DNA from: Algoriphagus faecimaris
GTDB taxonomy: Bacteria > Bacteroidota > Bacteroidia > Cytophagales > Cyclobacteriaceae
Assembly: GCF_900101705.1 (NCBI RefSeq)
Contig: NZ_FNAC01000016.1
Location: 27,935-91,934 of the forward strand
Reading direction: 5' to 3'
Length of the DNA: 64,000 bases
Under the pieces are notes generated by a model, which was not told where the DNA came from, searched no databases, and saw only the letters and a list, made by a program, of their open reading frames with translations. Each line of letters begins with the position of its first letter. Position 1 is the first letter of the stretch. This document shows positions 15,692-25,402 of the stretch, one piece after another. The position numbers and the translations under genes were made by a program.

Positions 15692-18474
15692 CGAATAATC
15701 TGAATGGTGCCTTTGAGCGCTTGCTCTTGCTCCCTTGGGTCTAGGACGTCAAAGAAAACTTTGCCCGAGTAGAAATAAGTCCCTGCTGGTAACTCGTTTC
15801 CATTTTGATCCCTACCATCCCAACGAATAAATACATCATTTTCATTGGATTCTAGACTGTTGTAGGAGAAAACTTCAGCACCCCAGCGATTGACAATAAA
15901 GATCTCTACACCCGTGACAAATCGAGGACACCTTGCGAATGGGTTGTCATAGGCCATGAATGTTTCATTAAGGCCGTCACCATTAGGAGTGAAAGCGTTT
16001 GGCAATTCATAATTAGGGCAGTTTTCTACACAGACTATGTTGCTGGGCTCGCTTTCATTACCAGATCGATCCACTGCAGTGATGTAGTAGCATCCCCGAT
16101 AGTTAGTCAGCTCTGTGATTCTGGTAGATAATTCTAAGGAGGAGAGCTCCTTGATCAACTCAAATTGACTATCCTCACCATTGGCGGTAAAGTATAATCG
16201 ATACCCGGATAATTCGTCATCACATTCACCTGAGAAATCCGGTTCCCAGCTTAAATCATGAAAGTATGTATTCGAATTACAAGGTAAATTAGCGACGTAG
16301 TCACTACACTCAGGCCCTTCAAAGGTAAGAACGGGAGGACATGGGAGTCTATTGTCATCAGGTTTCGCACAAACGATTTGGGACTTGTTTTCAAGAGGAT
16401 ACACTAACCCATCGACGTTATAAGCACCCTTTGTGATGACATAGTAGCAATATTCTATTTCTCTCTCGAGAGGCTGACCATTAAAGCTGCCATCATCCAG
16501 AAACTGAAACCCACTTTGAGTGACATCCACTTCCGCGATCAATTCAAAGGTATCCTCATCAGCGGCATCAGGATCTGTTCTATTTCTATAGACCTCATGT
16601 CTAAATTCCCCAATGGCATTATTCCAAGGGACGGTGAAGTCCCAGTTTAATTCAATAGCCTCATTGATAATGGTGGGTTCTAGCCACACCGAGGAGGCTT
16701 TGGATGAGGTGTCAATCTTAGTGTCCTCTTCGATAAGAATTACCTTATAATTGTAGACTAGATTTTCGGTATTCAGCCCTGTATCTGTAAATAAGGTATC
16801 TGAGGTGACCCCTAATGAAGTGCGGTCTTGATCTCCTGTAAACCCTGTACTTCTGATCAACTCATAAGTAAATGGTCCAGGGAATTGCTCAGGATCGATG
16901 TCATAAGGAGGGGTCCATTTAATGAATATTTCTCCATCTTGCTCATCTGTTTGTTCTACGCTGACATTGGTGATAATCGGCACGTCTACATCAATGGTGA
17001 TGCAGATTTCCTCTGAAACGATACTTTCTCCAAGTCGCGGTTCAGGATAGGCAGCAACTAGCCTATAGCAATAGGTGTTTCCAGGAGCTAGGCCTTCTCC
17101 ACCATTTAGGTCATCAAAACTGAAGGTCTCCATATTAGTCGTGCCAATCAGGTCGTAGCCAGGCCGGATGCCTGTTTCACAACTATCAGGTTCGTAGGGA
17201 TCCGAATTGATTCTTCGCCAAATTTGCATCTCACTGGCAGAATTAGCACAGGCATAGGGATCCCAGTTTAGCGCTACCGTTCGACCTGGCATCTGCTCCA
17301 ATTCATCCCAAACTGGCGGAGGACCGATGACTTTAATTCGCCAGGTTTTGATATCCACTAGCGCGGGTCCTGATCGAGGTTGATCCGTAATCCTGACTCT
17401 TACATCATATTCTCTTGCTCTGACGTGATTGCAGACGGTTTGCCAGTTGAAATTGACGATGCCGGGGCTGGGTTGAAATTCTGCCTCCGGTGAGAAGCTT
17501 GCCGGCGAGGTGGAGATTTCAATCGGCTCTCCAAAAATCTCAATCTTGATAGGGTCCCCATCAGGATCTTCTCCCTGTATGATTTCTTCTATATGTGTAC
17601 CTGCCTCCACGCACAGATCAGGAGGTAAAATTAGCTCGGGTCTCCTATTATTGGAGTTTTCGATAATGATTTGCATGTCTCGTACCACGTAGCCGATCTG
17701 TACCCATTCGCCATCTAGCTTTCTGAATTCTTTGATTTTAAATGCCACATTAAACTGACCTGCCGTACCAGGAGCGTCCCAAATTAAATCTCCAAATACC
17801 TCATCGATAGAAAAGAGAGCTGGAGAAACTCCCGACTCTTGATTGGTGCTAAACTCGGCATTGTTTGGATCGCGATAGTTATTCACTGGACGCTGAAAAG
17901 CCTGCTTGGGTACGTCAAGCTCGTAGGCCAAGCTGTCTCCATCAGGATCATATGCGCCAGGGTTGTGAATATATCGAACATTTACAGCACCGTTATCTAC
18001 AGGGGGAATGGTCAAAACAGGAGAATTGTTAACTCCAATAAATGGGTCGATAGTGATCTGAGTCTCAACATAAAAAGGTGTATCGACTGAGTTGTCCATG
18101 TTAAGTGTTAGATCGTTTCTATTGAATTCCTGGAAACGAATGGTGTATGTGCCGGGTCCCTGAAAAGTGTGCGTGATGACAAAAGTGTTTTTTTCGATTT
18201 GGTTACCTAGGCTCTCATTCAAAGAGAAATCACTTTCCGTATTAAGCTGCTCCTCTCTTCCATCACCAAAATTGATCGTACCAGGTCCGAAAACCACATT
18301 TGATCGGGTATCGGTATATCCTACGACAGTGATTCGATAAGTGAGTGTCTGCACAGAGATTCTTTCTGCTATTATTTCACCTGCACGAATATGGGTAGCC
18401 CATGCGCTTGAAAGCCCGATAATCAGGTAGGTCAAAAAAAATAGTGAGGAAAGTTTTAGCTTCATGATTCGCAC
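15688..18474 (-). CDS. Large T9SS-secreted surface protein with fibronectin-like domains and type B C-terminal sorting domain
   Basis: A 928-residue secreted protein. The signal peptide (residues 1-26) ends at AWA, followed by THIRAGEI, the start typical of Bacteroidota gliding-associated proteins of this class. The middle contains cadherin/PKD-like segments (DPDGDSLAYELDV, GEDPDGDPI) and several fibronectin type III-like repeats, each with a conserved C-Y-Y/V-A pattern. The last 95 residues are a T9SS type B sorting domain: LPNAFTPNGDGLNE, VEIFIVNRWGAEVF, WDGRDQNGNELPAGTYFY and a final GTIQIIR. Such proteins cross the outer membrane by type IX secretion and are often adhesins. It is probably an operon with the DCC gene it overlaps. 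Confidence 0.88.
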   Translation of the reverse strand: MRIMKLKLSSLFFLTYLIIGLSSAWATHIRAGEIIAERISVQTLTYRITVVGYTDTRSNVVFGPGTINFGDGREEQLNTESDFSLNESLGNQIEKNTFVITHTFQGPGTYTIRFQEFNRNDLTLNMDNSVDTPFYVETQITIDPFIGVNNSPVLTIPPVDNGAVNVRYIHNPGAYDPDGDSLAYELDVPKQAFQRPVNNYRDPNNAEFSTNQESGVSPALFSIDEVFGDLIWDAPGTAGQFNVAFKIKEFRKLDGEWVQIGYVVRDMQIIIENSNNRRPELILPPDLCVEAGTHIEEIIQGEDPDGDPIKIEIFGEPIEISTSPASFSPEAEFQPSPGIVNFNWQTVCNHVRAREYDVRVRITDQPRSGPALVDIKTWRIKVIGPPPVWDELEQMPGRTVALNWDPYACANSASEMQIWRRINSDPYEPDSCETGIRPGYDLIGTTNMETFSFDDLNGGEGLAPGNTYCYRLVAAYPEPRLGESIVSEEICITIDVDVPIITNVSVEQTDEQDGEIFIKWTPPYDIDPEQFPGPFTYELIRSTGFTGDQDRTSLGVTSDTLFTDTGLNTENLVYNYKVILIEEDTKIDTSSKASSVWLEPTIINEAIELNWDFTVPWNNAIGEFRHEVYRNRTDPDAADEDTFELIAEVDVTQSGFQFLDDGSFNGQPLEREIEYCYYVITKGAYNVDGLVYPLENKSQIVCAKPDDNRLPCPPVLTFEGPECSDYVANLPCNSNTYFHDLSWEPDFSGECDDELSGYRLYFTANGEDSQFELIKELSSLELSTRITELTNYRGCYYITAVDRSGNESEPSNIVCVENCPNYELPNAFTPNGDGLNETFMAYDNPFARCPRFVTGVEIFIVNRWGAEVFSYNSLESNENDVFIRWDGRDQNGNELPAGTYFYSGKVFFDVLDPREQEQALKGTIQIIR

Positions 18475-18784
18475 GATTTGTCCTAATTTTTAATTCAAAA
18501 CACTTCTCAATACCAAAAGTTATGAAAGCTCAGGTATTGAACTTTTTTTAATCTATACGAAATAAACGGAAGAAAGGAGAAATTCCATTTAAAATCAAAC
18601 AATAAAATTGAACAGGGGGTTAAAAAAGTAGATTCTAAAGTCTAAAACTTCAACATAGAAATTTATTTAGAACCTTTTAAAATAAGAAGGTAGATTATGA
18701 ATGGATTGTTTACTAGTTGATCCGAATGTAAATTTGGCAGCAATTATAGTAAAACATTCGTTTTAAATTAATCCAAAAAATCGT
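18475..18784. other. Intergenic region between surface protein and sdhC
   Basis: A 310-nt AT-rich stretch between divergent genes without a supportable reading frame. It contains the sdhC promoter at 18706-18736. I see no hairpin or repeat of note in the remainder. Confidence 0.6.
18706..18736 (+). promoter_or_regulatory. Promoter of sdhCAB (Bacteroidota type)
   Basis: TTG at 18706-18708, a 20-nt spacer and TAAATTTG at 18729-18736 match the primary sigma factor consensus TTG-N19-21-TAnnTTTG of this phylum exactly. A start near 18743 would leave a leader of about 40 nt before the sdhC ATG. Confidence 0.75.
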
Positions 18785-19465
18785 ATGAGCTGGGTTACAA
18801 AAACCTTAAGTAGCACACTTGGAAGAAAGCTGATCATGGCATTGACAGGTCTCTTCCTTATCCTGTTTTTGACAGGTCACGTTTCAGGCAACTTGTTGCT
18901 TTTCAAAGGAGATGGAGGAGAGGCATTTAATATATATGCCAAGTTTATGACTACCAATCCTGCAGTCAAAATTTTATCCTACCTAACCTACATTTCTGTC
19001 ATTGGACATGTGATTTATTCGGTTATTCTGAGTCGGAAAAATAAGTCAGCTCGTCCAGTAGCCTATGCAGAGTCCAAATCCTCCACCAATTCCTCTTTTT
19101 CTTCCAGAAATATGGGGATTTTGGGTACCATTATTTTGATTTTCTTGGTAGTTCACCTTCAAGGATTTTGGTATCAGATGCATTGGGGAGATGTACCTAC
19201 AGTAGTTTATGAGGGAGAAACGTACAAGAATCTGTTTGAAATTGTCACATTCGCCTTCCAGAATGAATTGCTTGTCGCCGGTTATGTTATTGCTATGGGA
19301 TTCCTTGGATTTCATCTTTCTCATGGTTTTGCCAGTGCTTTTCAATCACTTGGATTAAGTCATAAAAAATACTCTCCAGCTATAGAGGCTGTGGGGAAAA
19401 TCTATTGCGTTGTGGTGCCTGTGCTTTTTGCCAGCATGCCACTTTATATTTATTTCACTAGCTAA
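18785..19465 (+). CDS. sdhC: Succinate dehydrogenase cytochrome b558 subunit
   Basis: A 226-residue integral membrane protein, the di-heme anchor that passes electrons from succinate to menaquinone. It has five hydrophobic segments and is a single fused anchor as in type B succinate:quinone reductases. GRKLIMALTGLFLILFLTGHVSGN at the N-terminus contains a likely heme-ligand His, and further candidate ligands are in YISVIGHVIYS, IFLVVHLQGFW and GFHLSHGF. It is the first gene of sdhCAB; sdhA starts 15 nt after its stop. Confidence 0.92.
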   Translation: MSWVTKTLSSTLGRKLIMALTGLFLILFLTGHVSGNLLLFKGDGGEAFNIYAKFMTTNPAVKILSYLTYISVIGHVIYSVILSRKNKSARPVAYAESKSSTNSSFSSRNMGILGTIILIFLVVHLQGFWYQMHWGDVPTVVYEGETYKNLFEIVTFAFQNELLVAGYVIAMGFLGFHLSHGFASAFQSLGLSHKKYSPAIEAVGKIYCVVVPVLFASMPLYIYFTS

Positions 19466-19479
19466 TTTAATAGTCCCGT

Positions 19480-21414
19480 ATGATACTAGATTCCAAAATA
19501 CCTGCTGGTCCTTTGGCAGAAAAATGGACTAAGCACAAGTTTAACAGCAAATTGGTCAACCCGGCCAATAAAAGAAAATACGAGGTCATCGTAGTGGGTA
19601 CAGGTTTGGCGGGAGCTTCTGCGGCAGCTTCTTTAGCAGAGTTGGGTTACAATGTCAAAGCCTTTTGTTTTCAGGATAGTCCTCGCCGGGCGCACTCGAT
19701 TGCTGCTCAGGGAGGTATCAATGCTGCGAAAAATTATCAGAATGACGGTGACTCTATTTTCAGACTATTCTACGATACGATCAAGGGTGGAGATTACCGC
19801 GCAAGAGAAGCAAATGTTTACAGACTTGCAGAAGTATCTGTCAACATTATTGATCAGTGTGTCGCGCAAGGTGTTCCTTTTGCAAGAGAATATGGAGGAC
19901 TACTATCCAATAGATCTTTTGGAGGCGCTCAAGTCTCCCGTACATTTTATGCCCGAGGTCAGACTGGACAGCAGTTACTCTTAGGAGCTTATTCCGCATT
20001 GAGTCGTCAAGTAGCCAATGGTAAAGTAAAGCTTTATCCTAGAACTGAAATGATGGATGTGGTCGTAGTGGATGGGCATGCAAGAGGTATTGTCACTAGA
20101 AACTTGATTACGGGAGCTGTAGAAACTCACGCTGCACACGCAGTATTATTATGTACTGGAGGATATGGAAACGTATTTTTCCTTTCGACAAATGCAATGG
20201 GTTCCAATGTGACAGCGGCTTGGAGAGCTCACAAGCGCGGTGCTTACTTTGCGAACCCTTGCTATACTCAGATTCACCCTACTTGTATTCCAGTTTCTGG
20301 AGATCATCAGTCCAAGTTGACATTGATGTCTGAGTCTCTCCGAAATGACGGTAGAGTATGGGTGCCTGCGACAGTGGAAATCGCAGAAAAGCTTCGTAAA
20401 GGCGAAATCAAGGCAAATGATATTGCTGAAGAGGATAGAGACTACTATTTAGAGAGAAAGTATCCAAGTTTTGGAAACTTAGTGCCAAGAGATGTGGCCT
20501 CTCGAAATGCAAAGTATGTATGTGACGAAGGACGTGGAGTCAATGAAACAGGCGAAGCCGTATTCTTGGACTTCAGAGATGCCATCAAAAGAGATACAGA
20601 AGAAGTAATTCGTGCCAAATATGGTAACTTATTTGACATGTATCAGCAAATCACAGGAGAGAACCCGTACAAGGTTCCGATGATGATTTATCCAGCGGTA
20701 CACTATACCATGGGTGGTCTTTGGGTAGATTATAATTTGATGACCACTGTCCCGGGTCTTTATGCTTTAGGAGAGGCCAATTTCTCCGATCATGGTGCTA
20801 ACAGATTGGGGGCTTCTGCTTTGATGCAGGGATTAGCTGATGGTTATTTTGTAGCTCCTTACACTATTGGTGATTATTTGGCCCAGATTGGACCTAGCCC
20901 AGTAGATACCAATCACCCAGAGTTTGAAAAGGCTTCCAAAGAAGTCAAAGACAGAATCCAAAAGCTATTAAGTATCAAAGGTTCCAAAACAGTCGATTAT
21001 TTCCATAAGAAATTAGGAAAAATCATGTGGAATGAATGTGGAATGGCCAGAACAGCCAAGGGTCTTACTCAAGCGAAAGCAGATATTAAAGCGTTGAAAG
21101 CGGAGTTTTGGAAGGATGTGAAAGTACTTGGAGAAAATGAGGAGTTAAATCAATCGCTAGAAAAAGCCCACCGTGTAGCTGATTTCTTAGAATTGGGAGA
21201 ATTGATGATTGACGATGCTTTAAACAGAAATGAATCTTGTGGAGGCCACTTCAGAGAGGAATATCAAACTCCAGAAGGGGAAGCTTTGCGTGATGATGAA
21301 AATTTCGCTTATGTAGCTGCATGGAAATACATGGGAGAAGGACAGGAGGAAGAATTGAATAAAGAGCCTCTAGAATTCGAAAATGTGAAGTTGACTCAGC
21401 GCTCGTACAAATAA
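19480..21414 (+). CDS. sdhA: Succinate dehydrogenase/fumarate reductase flavoprotein subunit
   Basis: A 644-residue catalytic subunit on the cytoplasmic face of the inner membrane that oxidises succinate. The FAD-binding GTGLAG motif is at residues 40-45. His72 in the [11 protein letters not shown] motif is the expected covalent FAD attachment site. The active-site segments include IHPTCIP and the [11 protein letters not shown] and [16 protein letters not shown] motifs. The length fits the type B enzyme, which has a longer C-terminal region than the E. coli subunit. It lies between sdhC and sdhB in a compact operon. Confidence 0.95.
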   Translation: MILDSKIPAGPLAEKWTKHKFNSKLVNPANKRKYEVIVVGTGLAGASAAASLAELGYNVKAFCFQDSPRRAHSIAAQGGINAAKNYQNDGDSIFRLFYDTIKGGDYRAREANVYRLAEVSVNIIDQCVAQGVPFAREYGGLLSNRSFGGAQVSRTFYARGQTGQQLLLGAYSALSRQVANGKVKLYPRTEMMDVVVVDGHARGIVTRNLITGAVETHAAHAVLLCTGGYGNVFFLSTNAMGSNVTAAWRAHKRGAYFANPCYTQIHPTCIPVSGDHQSKLTLMSESLRNDGRVWVPATVEIAEKLRKGEIKANDIAEEDRDYYLERKYPSFGNLVPRDVASRNAKYVCDEGRGVNETGEAVFLDFRDAIKRDTEEVIRAKYGNLFDMYQQITGENPYKVPMMIYPAVHYTMGGLWVDYNLMTTVPGLYALGEANFSDHGANRLGASALMQGLADGYFVAPYTIGDYLAQIGPSPVDTNHPEFEKASKEVKDRIQKLLSIKGSKTVDYFHKKLGKIMWNECGMARTAKGLTQAKADIKALKAEFWKDVKVLGENEELNQSLEKAHRVADFLELGELMIDDALNRNESCGGHFREEYQTPEGEALRDDENFAYVAAWKYMGEGQEEELNKEPLEFENVKLTQRSYK

Positions 21415-21438
21415 TCAAGACTTAAAATTCATTACTAT

Positions 21439-22188
21439 ATGAAATTGACATTAAAAGTTTGGAGACAGAAAAACAATGCCGACAAAGGCGGATTTGTTTC
21501 TTATCCAATAGATGGAATATCCAAAGACATGTCATTCCTCGAAATGATGGATGTCTTAAACGAAAAATTGACAGAAAAAGGAGAGGATCCTGTACACTTT
21601 GACCATGATTGCCGAGAAGGTATTTGTGGAATGTGTTCGCTATACATAAATGGAAAGCCTCACGGACCACAGCAGACTACTACCTGTCAGCTACACATGC
21701 GCTCCTTCAATGATGGAGATAGTATTACTATCGAGCCTTGGAGAGCAAAAGCATTTCCTGTTGTAAAAGATTTGGTGGTAGACCGTTCCTCATTTGACCG
21801 AATAATCCAAGCGGGCGGATATGTCTCCGTGAATACAGGTGGAGTACCAGATGCTAATGAAATTCCCATTCCAAAGCGAATAGCAGATGAGGCTTTCGAT
21901 GCGGCTACCTGCATAGGCTGTGGTGCATGCGTGGCAGCCTGTAAAAATGCCTCTGCGATGCTCTTTACTTCTGCTAAAATTTCCCAGTTGGCAATGTTGC
22001 CTCAGGGACAAGTTGAGCGGAAAGACAGGGCAGAGAAAATGATCGCCCAAATGGATGCGGAAGGCTTTGGTGCTTGTACCAATACCGGAGCCTGCTCAGC
22101 AGAATGTCCTAAGGGGATTTCCTTGACCAATATCGCACGTATGAACCGAGAGTATTTCTCGGCTGTCGTCAGTAGCAATAATGTGTAA
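21439..22188 (+). CDS. sdhB: Succinate dehydrogenase iron-sulfur subunit
   Basis: A 249-residue electron-transfer subunit linking the flavoprotein to the membrane heme protein. A plant-type [2Fe-2S] centre is bound by C58, C63, C66 and C83. The [4Fe-4S] motif [11 protein letters not shown] starts at C158, and the remaining cysteines for the [3Fe-4S] centre are in [14 protein letters not shown] near the C-terminus. All expected ligands are present. It is the last gene of the operon and is followed by a strong terminator. Confidence 0.95.
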   Translation: MKLTLKVWRQKNNADKGGFVSYPIDGISKDMSFLEMMDVLNEKLTEKGEDPVHFDHDCREGICGMCSLYINGKPHGPQQTTTCQLHMRSFNDGDSITIEPWRAKAFPVVKDLVVDRSSFDRIIQAGGYVSVNTGGVPDANEIPIPKRIADEAFDAATCIGCGACVAACKNASAMLFTSAKISQLAMLPQGQVERKDRAEKMIAQMDAEGFGACTNTGACSAECPKGISLTNIARMNREYFSAVVSSNNV

Positions 22189-22209
22189 TCTAAATTCAGA
22201 AAAAATTAA

Positions 22210-22233
22210 AAGCCGGCAAGTCCGGCTTTTTTT
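22210..22233 (+). terminator. Terminator of sdhCAB
   Basis: A stem AAGCCGG (22210-22216) / CCGGCTT (22222-22228) with a 5-nt loop is followed by seven T. It is the clear end of the sdh operon. Confidence 0.88.
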
Positions 22234-22294
22234 GTATTTATTTGAGTTGAAATAAGATTTAAAAGTTAAAAAATAGATTAAAACCCAATTTTAT

Positions 22295-22324
22295 TTCATT
22301 TCAGAGGCAATTATATTAACTTTG
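22295..22324 (+). promoter_or_regulatory. Candidate promoter of the symporter operon
   Basis: TAACTTTG at 22317-22324 matches TAnnTTTG exactly. The -33 position holds TTC (22295-22297), one mismatch from TTG, with a 19-nt spacer. The gene start is about 45 nt downstream. Confidence 0.5.
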
Positions 22325-22368
22325 AAAAATTATATTCTAAAGAAGTTTGATACAAATCCAAAGACATA

Positions 22369-23805
22369 ATGCATTTGATAGATCTCCTGATCTTCTTTCT
22401 TTACATGGTTACCATGCTGGGCGTGGGATATTTTTTTATGAGGAAAAACAGCAGTCAGGAGGATTATTATGTAGGCGGCAGGTCTATTGGTAGTCTTCAT
22501 ATAGGCCTTTCGGTTGTAGCTACGGATGTAGGCGGAGGTTTTTCGATTGGGCTAGGAGGACTTGGTTTTGCCATGGGTATTTCAGGTTCTTGGATGCTTT
22601 TCACAGGTTTATTGGGAGCTTGGCTCGCTGCGGTGATTTTGATTCCAAGAGTAAAGTCAGATCCAGCTTTCGCAAAATTTTTCACTTTCCCGCAGATTGT
22701 AGGCCATCTCTATAATTCCACTACGGCAAAAGTTGCTGCTGTCATTTGTTTCCTAGGGTATTTGGGCTTTACCTCTTCTCAGCTGCTAGCCGGTGCTAAA
22801 TTGGCGTCAGGCACCTTTTCTGCACTTGATTTACAGACTGCGCTCTTGATTATGGGCGCGATAGCAGTAGTGTATACGGTAATGGGAGGACTAAAAGCAG
22901 TTATTTATACTGATACTGTGCAGTGGATTATTTTAATGCTTGGCCTGATGTTTATTGGTATTCCCATAGCTTATAATTACGTGGGGGGCTGGGAAGGAAT
23001 TGAGGCCACTCTTCCCCAAGAGTTTTTCTCATTATCCAATTTAACCTGGCAAGACCTCTTTAATTGGGGAATAACGATCATTCCGATTTGGTTTGTAGGC
23101 ATGACTCTTTACCAGCGAATTTTTGCTGCTAGAGATGAAAAAACAGCTAAAAGAGCCTGGTTTATTGCAGGCTTGTTTGAATGGCCAATTATGGCCTTTC
23201 TGGGAGTTGCCTTGGGGCTTTTGTCTAGAGTGGCAGTAGAGCAAGGAGCCTTGGAAGGCTTCACTACTGCTATGGATCCTGAGATGGGACTTCCTGTTTT
23301 GCTTAGTCAGATTCTTCCTGCCGGCATTTTGGGTTTAATGATGTCCGCCTATTTCTCAGCAGTATTATCCACAGCAGATTCTTGCCTAATGGCAGCATCC
23401 GGGAACTTGACTACTGATTTGCTTGGGAAATTTTTGAAAAATAAATCTCATGAAACTGAAATGAGAGTTTCTCAGGTTTTAACTTTAGGAATAGGAATTG
23501 TCGCTATTCTGATTGCTTGGCAAATGACAGAAGTGCTAAGTTTAATGCTTTACTCTTATGCCTTTATGGTCTCAGGATTATTAGTTCCTGTGGTGGCTGG
23601 CTTATTCTTTAAAGTCAGTAATTCACGAGCTGCTGTATCTTCAATGATCATAGGAGGAACTCTGACTGCGGGATTAACTTTCCTGGAGGTAGCTCTGCCA
23701 CTTGGGTTAGATGCTAACTTATTTGGGTTGACGGCTTCGCTTTTGACCTTTTTAACAATATATAAACTAGACTTAACCACTCGAAAAAAACATAAGTATG
23801 ATTAA
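22369..23805 (+). CDS. Sodium:solute symporter (SSS family)
   Basis: A 478-residue inner-membrane transporter with about 13 hydrophobic segments. The family signature is seen in SQEDYYVGGRSIGSLHIGLSVVATDVGGG (residues 29-57), GGLKAVIYTDTVQWIIL near residue 174 and the later AYFSAVLSTADSCLMAASGN, which holds conserved sodium-site serines. SSS proteins import sugars, proline, pantothenate or other solutes with sodium. The substrate here is not readable, but the downstream acetyltransferase and amino-acid racemase point to an amino acid. Its end overlaps the GNAT gene by 8 nt, so they are coupled. Confidence 0.88.
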   Translation: MHLIDLLIFFLYMVTMLGVGYFFMRKNSSQEDYYVGGRSIGSLHIGLSVVATDVGGGFSIGLGGLGFAMGISGSWMLFTGLLGAWLAAVILIPRVKSDPAFAKFFTFPQIVGHLYNSTTAKVAAVICFLGYLGFTSSQLLAGAKLASGTFSALDLQTALLIMGAIAVVYTVMGGLKAVIYTDTVQWIILMLGLMFIGIPIAYNYVGGWEGIEATLPQEFFSLSNLTWQDLFNWGITIIPIWFVGMTLYQRIFAARDEKTAKRAWFIAGLFEWPIMAFLGVALGLLSRVAVEQGALEGFTTAMDPEMGLPVLLSQILPAGILGLMMSAYFSAVLSTADSCLMAASGNLTTDLLGKFLKNKSHETEMRVSQVLTLGIGIVAILIAWQMTEVLSLMLYSYAFMVSGLLVPVVAGLFFKVSNSRAAVSSMIIGGTLTAGLTFLEVALPLGLDANLFGLTASLLTFLTIYKLDLTTRKKHKYD

Positions 23806-24238
23806 ATTAGAAACACTCTCTGCCATAGATAATGCGACCTACCTGCAAAAAAATGAAATATCTGAATTTCTGTTTGAGCACTTGGGACAATATGGAGACC
23901 CAAAAGACGATATCATGAAATGCCTTGATTATGCGCTTGATCAGGGGCTTCATGCAGGAGGCTTTGTAGTTATGGCTAGAGAAAAAAACAAAATAGTGGG
24001 TGCTTTAGTAATGAATAAGACGGGCATGTCGGGCTATATTCCTGAGAATATTTTAGTTTACATAGCAGTAGATGCTTCCCAGCGTGGTAAAGGAATAGGT
24101 GGGAAAATAATGGATATGGCTATTAAAATGGCCAATGGGGCCATTGCATTGCATGTAGAGCCTGATAATCCTGCTAAGAAATTGTACGAACGATTAGGAT
24201 TTACAAACAAATATCTCGAGATGAGATTAAATAAATAA
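23798..24238 (+). CDS. GNAT family N-acetyltransferase
   Basis: A 146-residue acetyltransferase. The acetyl-CoA binding motif A is the segment VYIAVDASQRGKGIGGKIMD (about residues 87-106, with the R/Q-x-x-G-x-G/A element QRGKGIGG). Motif B follows with LHVEPDNPAKKLYERLGF near 126-143. The acceptor substrate is unknown. It overlaps the symporter gene by 8 nt and ends 1 nt before the racemase start. This tight three-gene set suggests that the acetyltransferase acts on the imported or racemised compound; that is inference. Confidence 0.87.
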   Translation: MIKLETLSAIDNATYLQKNEISEFLFEHLGQYGDPKDDIMKCLDYALDQGLHAGGFVVMAREKNKIVGALVMNKTGMSGYIPENILVYIAVDASQRGKGIGGKIMDMAIKMANGAIALHVEPDNPAKKLYERLGFTNKYLEMRLNK

Positions 24239-24239
24239 G

Positions 24240-25313
24240 ATGGCATATTTGACATTAAACCGAACCAAGTTGAAGCACAACTTTGAGTTTCTCAAACAGA
24301 AATTCAATGAAAACAAAGTGGCTTGGGGCGTAGTGTCCAAGCTTCTTTGTGGCAACAGGCTTTTTCTGCAGGAGCTGATTAACCTTGGCGTCGATGAAAT
24401 TCACGACAGCAGAATCAGTAACCTTGCAATGGTCAAAAAATTAAACCCGGAGGTACAGACCGTCTATGTGAAACCAGTTTCCAAGCGAAATGTGGGAAAA
24501 ATGGTTGAGTTTGCGGATGTAAGTTTGAATAGCGAACTAGAGACCATTCACTGGATAAGTGAGGAAGCAGTGAGGCAAGGTAAAAAGCATAAAATCATAA
24601 TCATGGTCGAAACGGGTGATCTCCGAGAAGGAGTCATGGGTGAGCAATTGGTGGATTTCTATTCTGATGTATTTAAGCTACCCAATATTGAGATCATAGG
24701 ATTAGGCACCAATTTAAACTGCCTGAATGGGGTGATGCCTTCCACAGATAAGTTGATTCAGCTTTCTCTTTACAAGCAAATCATTGAGCTCAAATTTAGT
24801 AAGGAGATACCTTGGGTATCTGCAGGCACCTCTGTGACGATTCCTTTAATGCTTACGCAGCAGCTTCCTAAGGGAATTAATCATTTCCGAGTAGGGGAAA
24901 CGCTATATTTTGGAGTCGATTTATTCGAAGAGAAAGTAATTGAAGGAATGCACGGTGATGTTTTTGAGCTGCATGCTGAAATCATCGAAATGCAGGAAAA
25001 GCCTCTACTTCCAGTGGGTAATTTGGCTGCAAATCCTCAAGGAGAAGTATTGGAAATAGATGAAGCACTCTATGGTCAAACCTCCTATCGGGCTATCGTG
25101 GATGTTGGGCTTTTAGATGTGGATCCGAAATATTTGATCCCATCAGATGAGGCTATCGAAATATTGGGAGCGAGCTCCGACATGCTGATCATTAATTTGG
25201 GTAAAAACCCCAATGACTACAAAGTAGGTGACCTGATGACTTTTGATTTGAAATACATGGGGGCACTAGGGATACTAAACTCCAATTATGTGGACAAAAA
25301 AGTAATTGATTGA
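24240..25313 (+). CDS. PLP-dependent amino-acid racemase of the alanine/ornithine racemase family
   Basis: A 357-residue fold-type III PLP enzyme. The N-terminal motif AWGVVSKLLCGN (residues 29-40) contains the probable PLP lysine and matches the ornithine racemase branch better than canonical Alr (usually KANAYGHG). HDSRISNLAMVK, MVETGDLREGVM, GLGTNLNCL and GINHFRVGETLYFG are the other family landmarks. The family interconverts L- and D-amino acids, with ornithine or alanine as known substrates; the substrate here is undetermined. It is the last gene of the symporter-GNAT-racemase operon and is followed by a terminator. Confidence 0.82.
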   Translation: MAYLTLNRTKLKHNFEFLKQKFNENKVAWGVVSKLLCGNRLFLQELINLGVDEIHDSRISNLAMVKKLNPEVQTVYVKPVSKRNVGKMVEFADVSLNSELETIHWISEEAVRQGKKHKIIIMVETGDLREGVMGEQLVDFYSDVFKLPNIEIIGLGTNLNCLNGVMPSTDKLIQLSLYKQIIELKFSKEIPWVSAGTSVTIPLMLTQQLPKGINHFRVGETLYFGVDLFEEKVIEGMHGDVFELHAEIIEMQEKPLLPVGNLAANPQGEVLEIDEALYGQTSYRAIVDVGLLDVDPKYLIPSDEAIEILGASSDMLIINLGKNPNDYKVGDLMTFDLKYMGALGILNSNYVDKKVID

Positions 25314-25318
25314 TACAC

Positions 25319-25348
25319 AAAAAAGGGCTTTTCGGAGTCCTTTTTTTT
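25319..25348 (+). terminator. Terminator after the racemase gene
   Basis: A 5-bp stem GGGCT (25325-25329) / AGTCC (25336-25340), with one G-T pair and flanking A/T extension, is followed by eight T. Confidence 0.75.
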
Positions 25349-25402
25349 GACGAAAAGTTAAACATACTTCTATGTGTCTTTCTGCCTTGGAAGACCTGAT
25401 AG

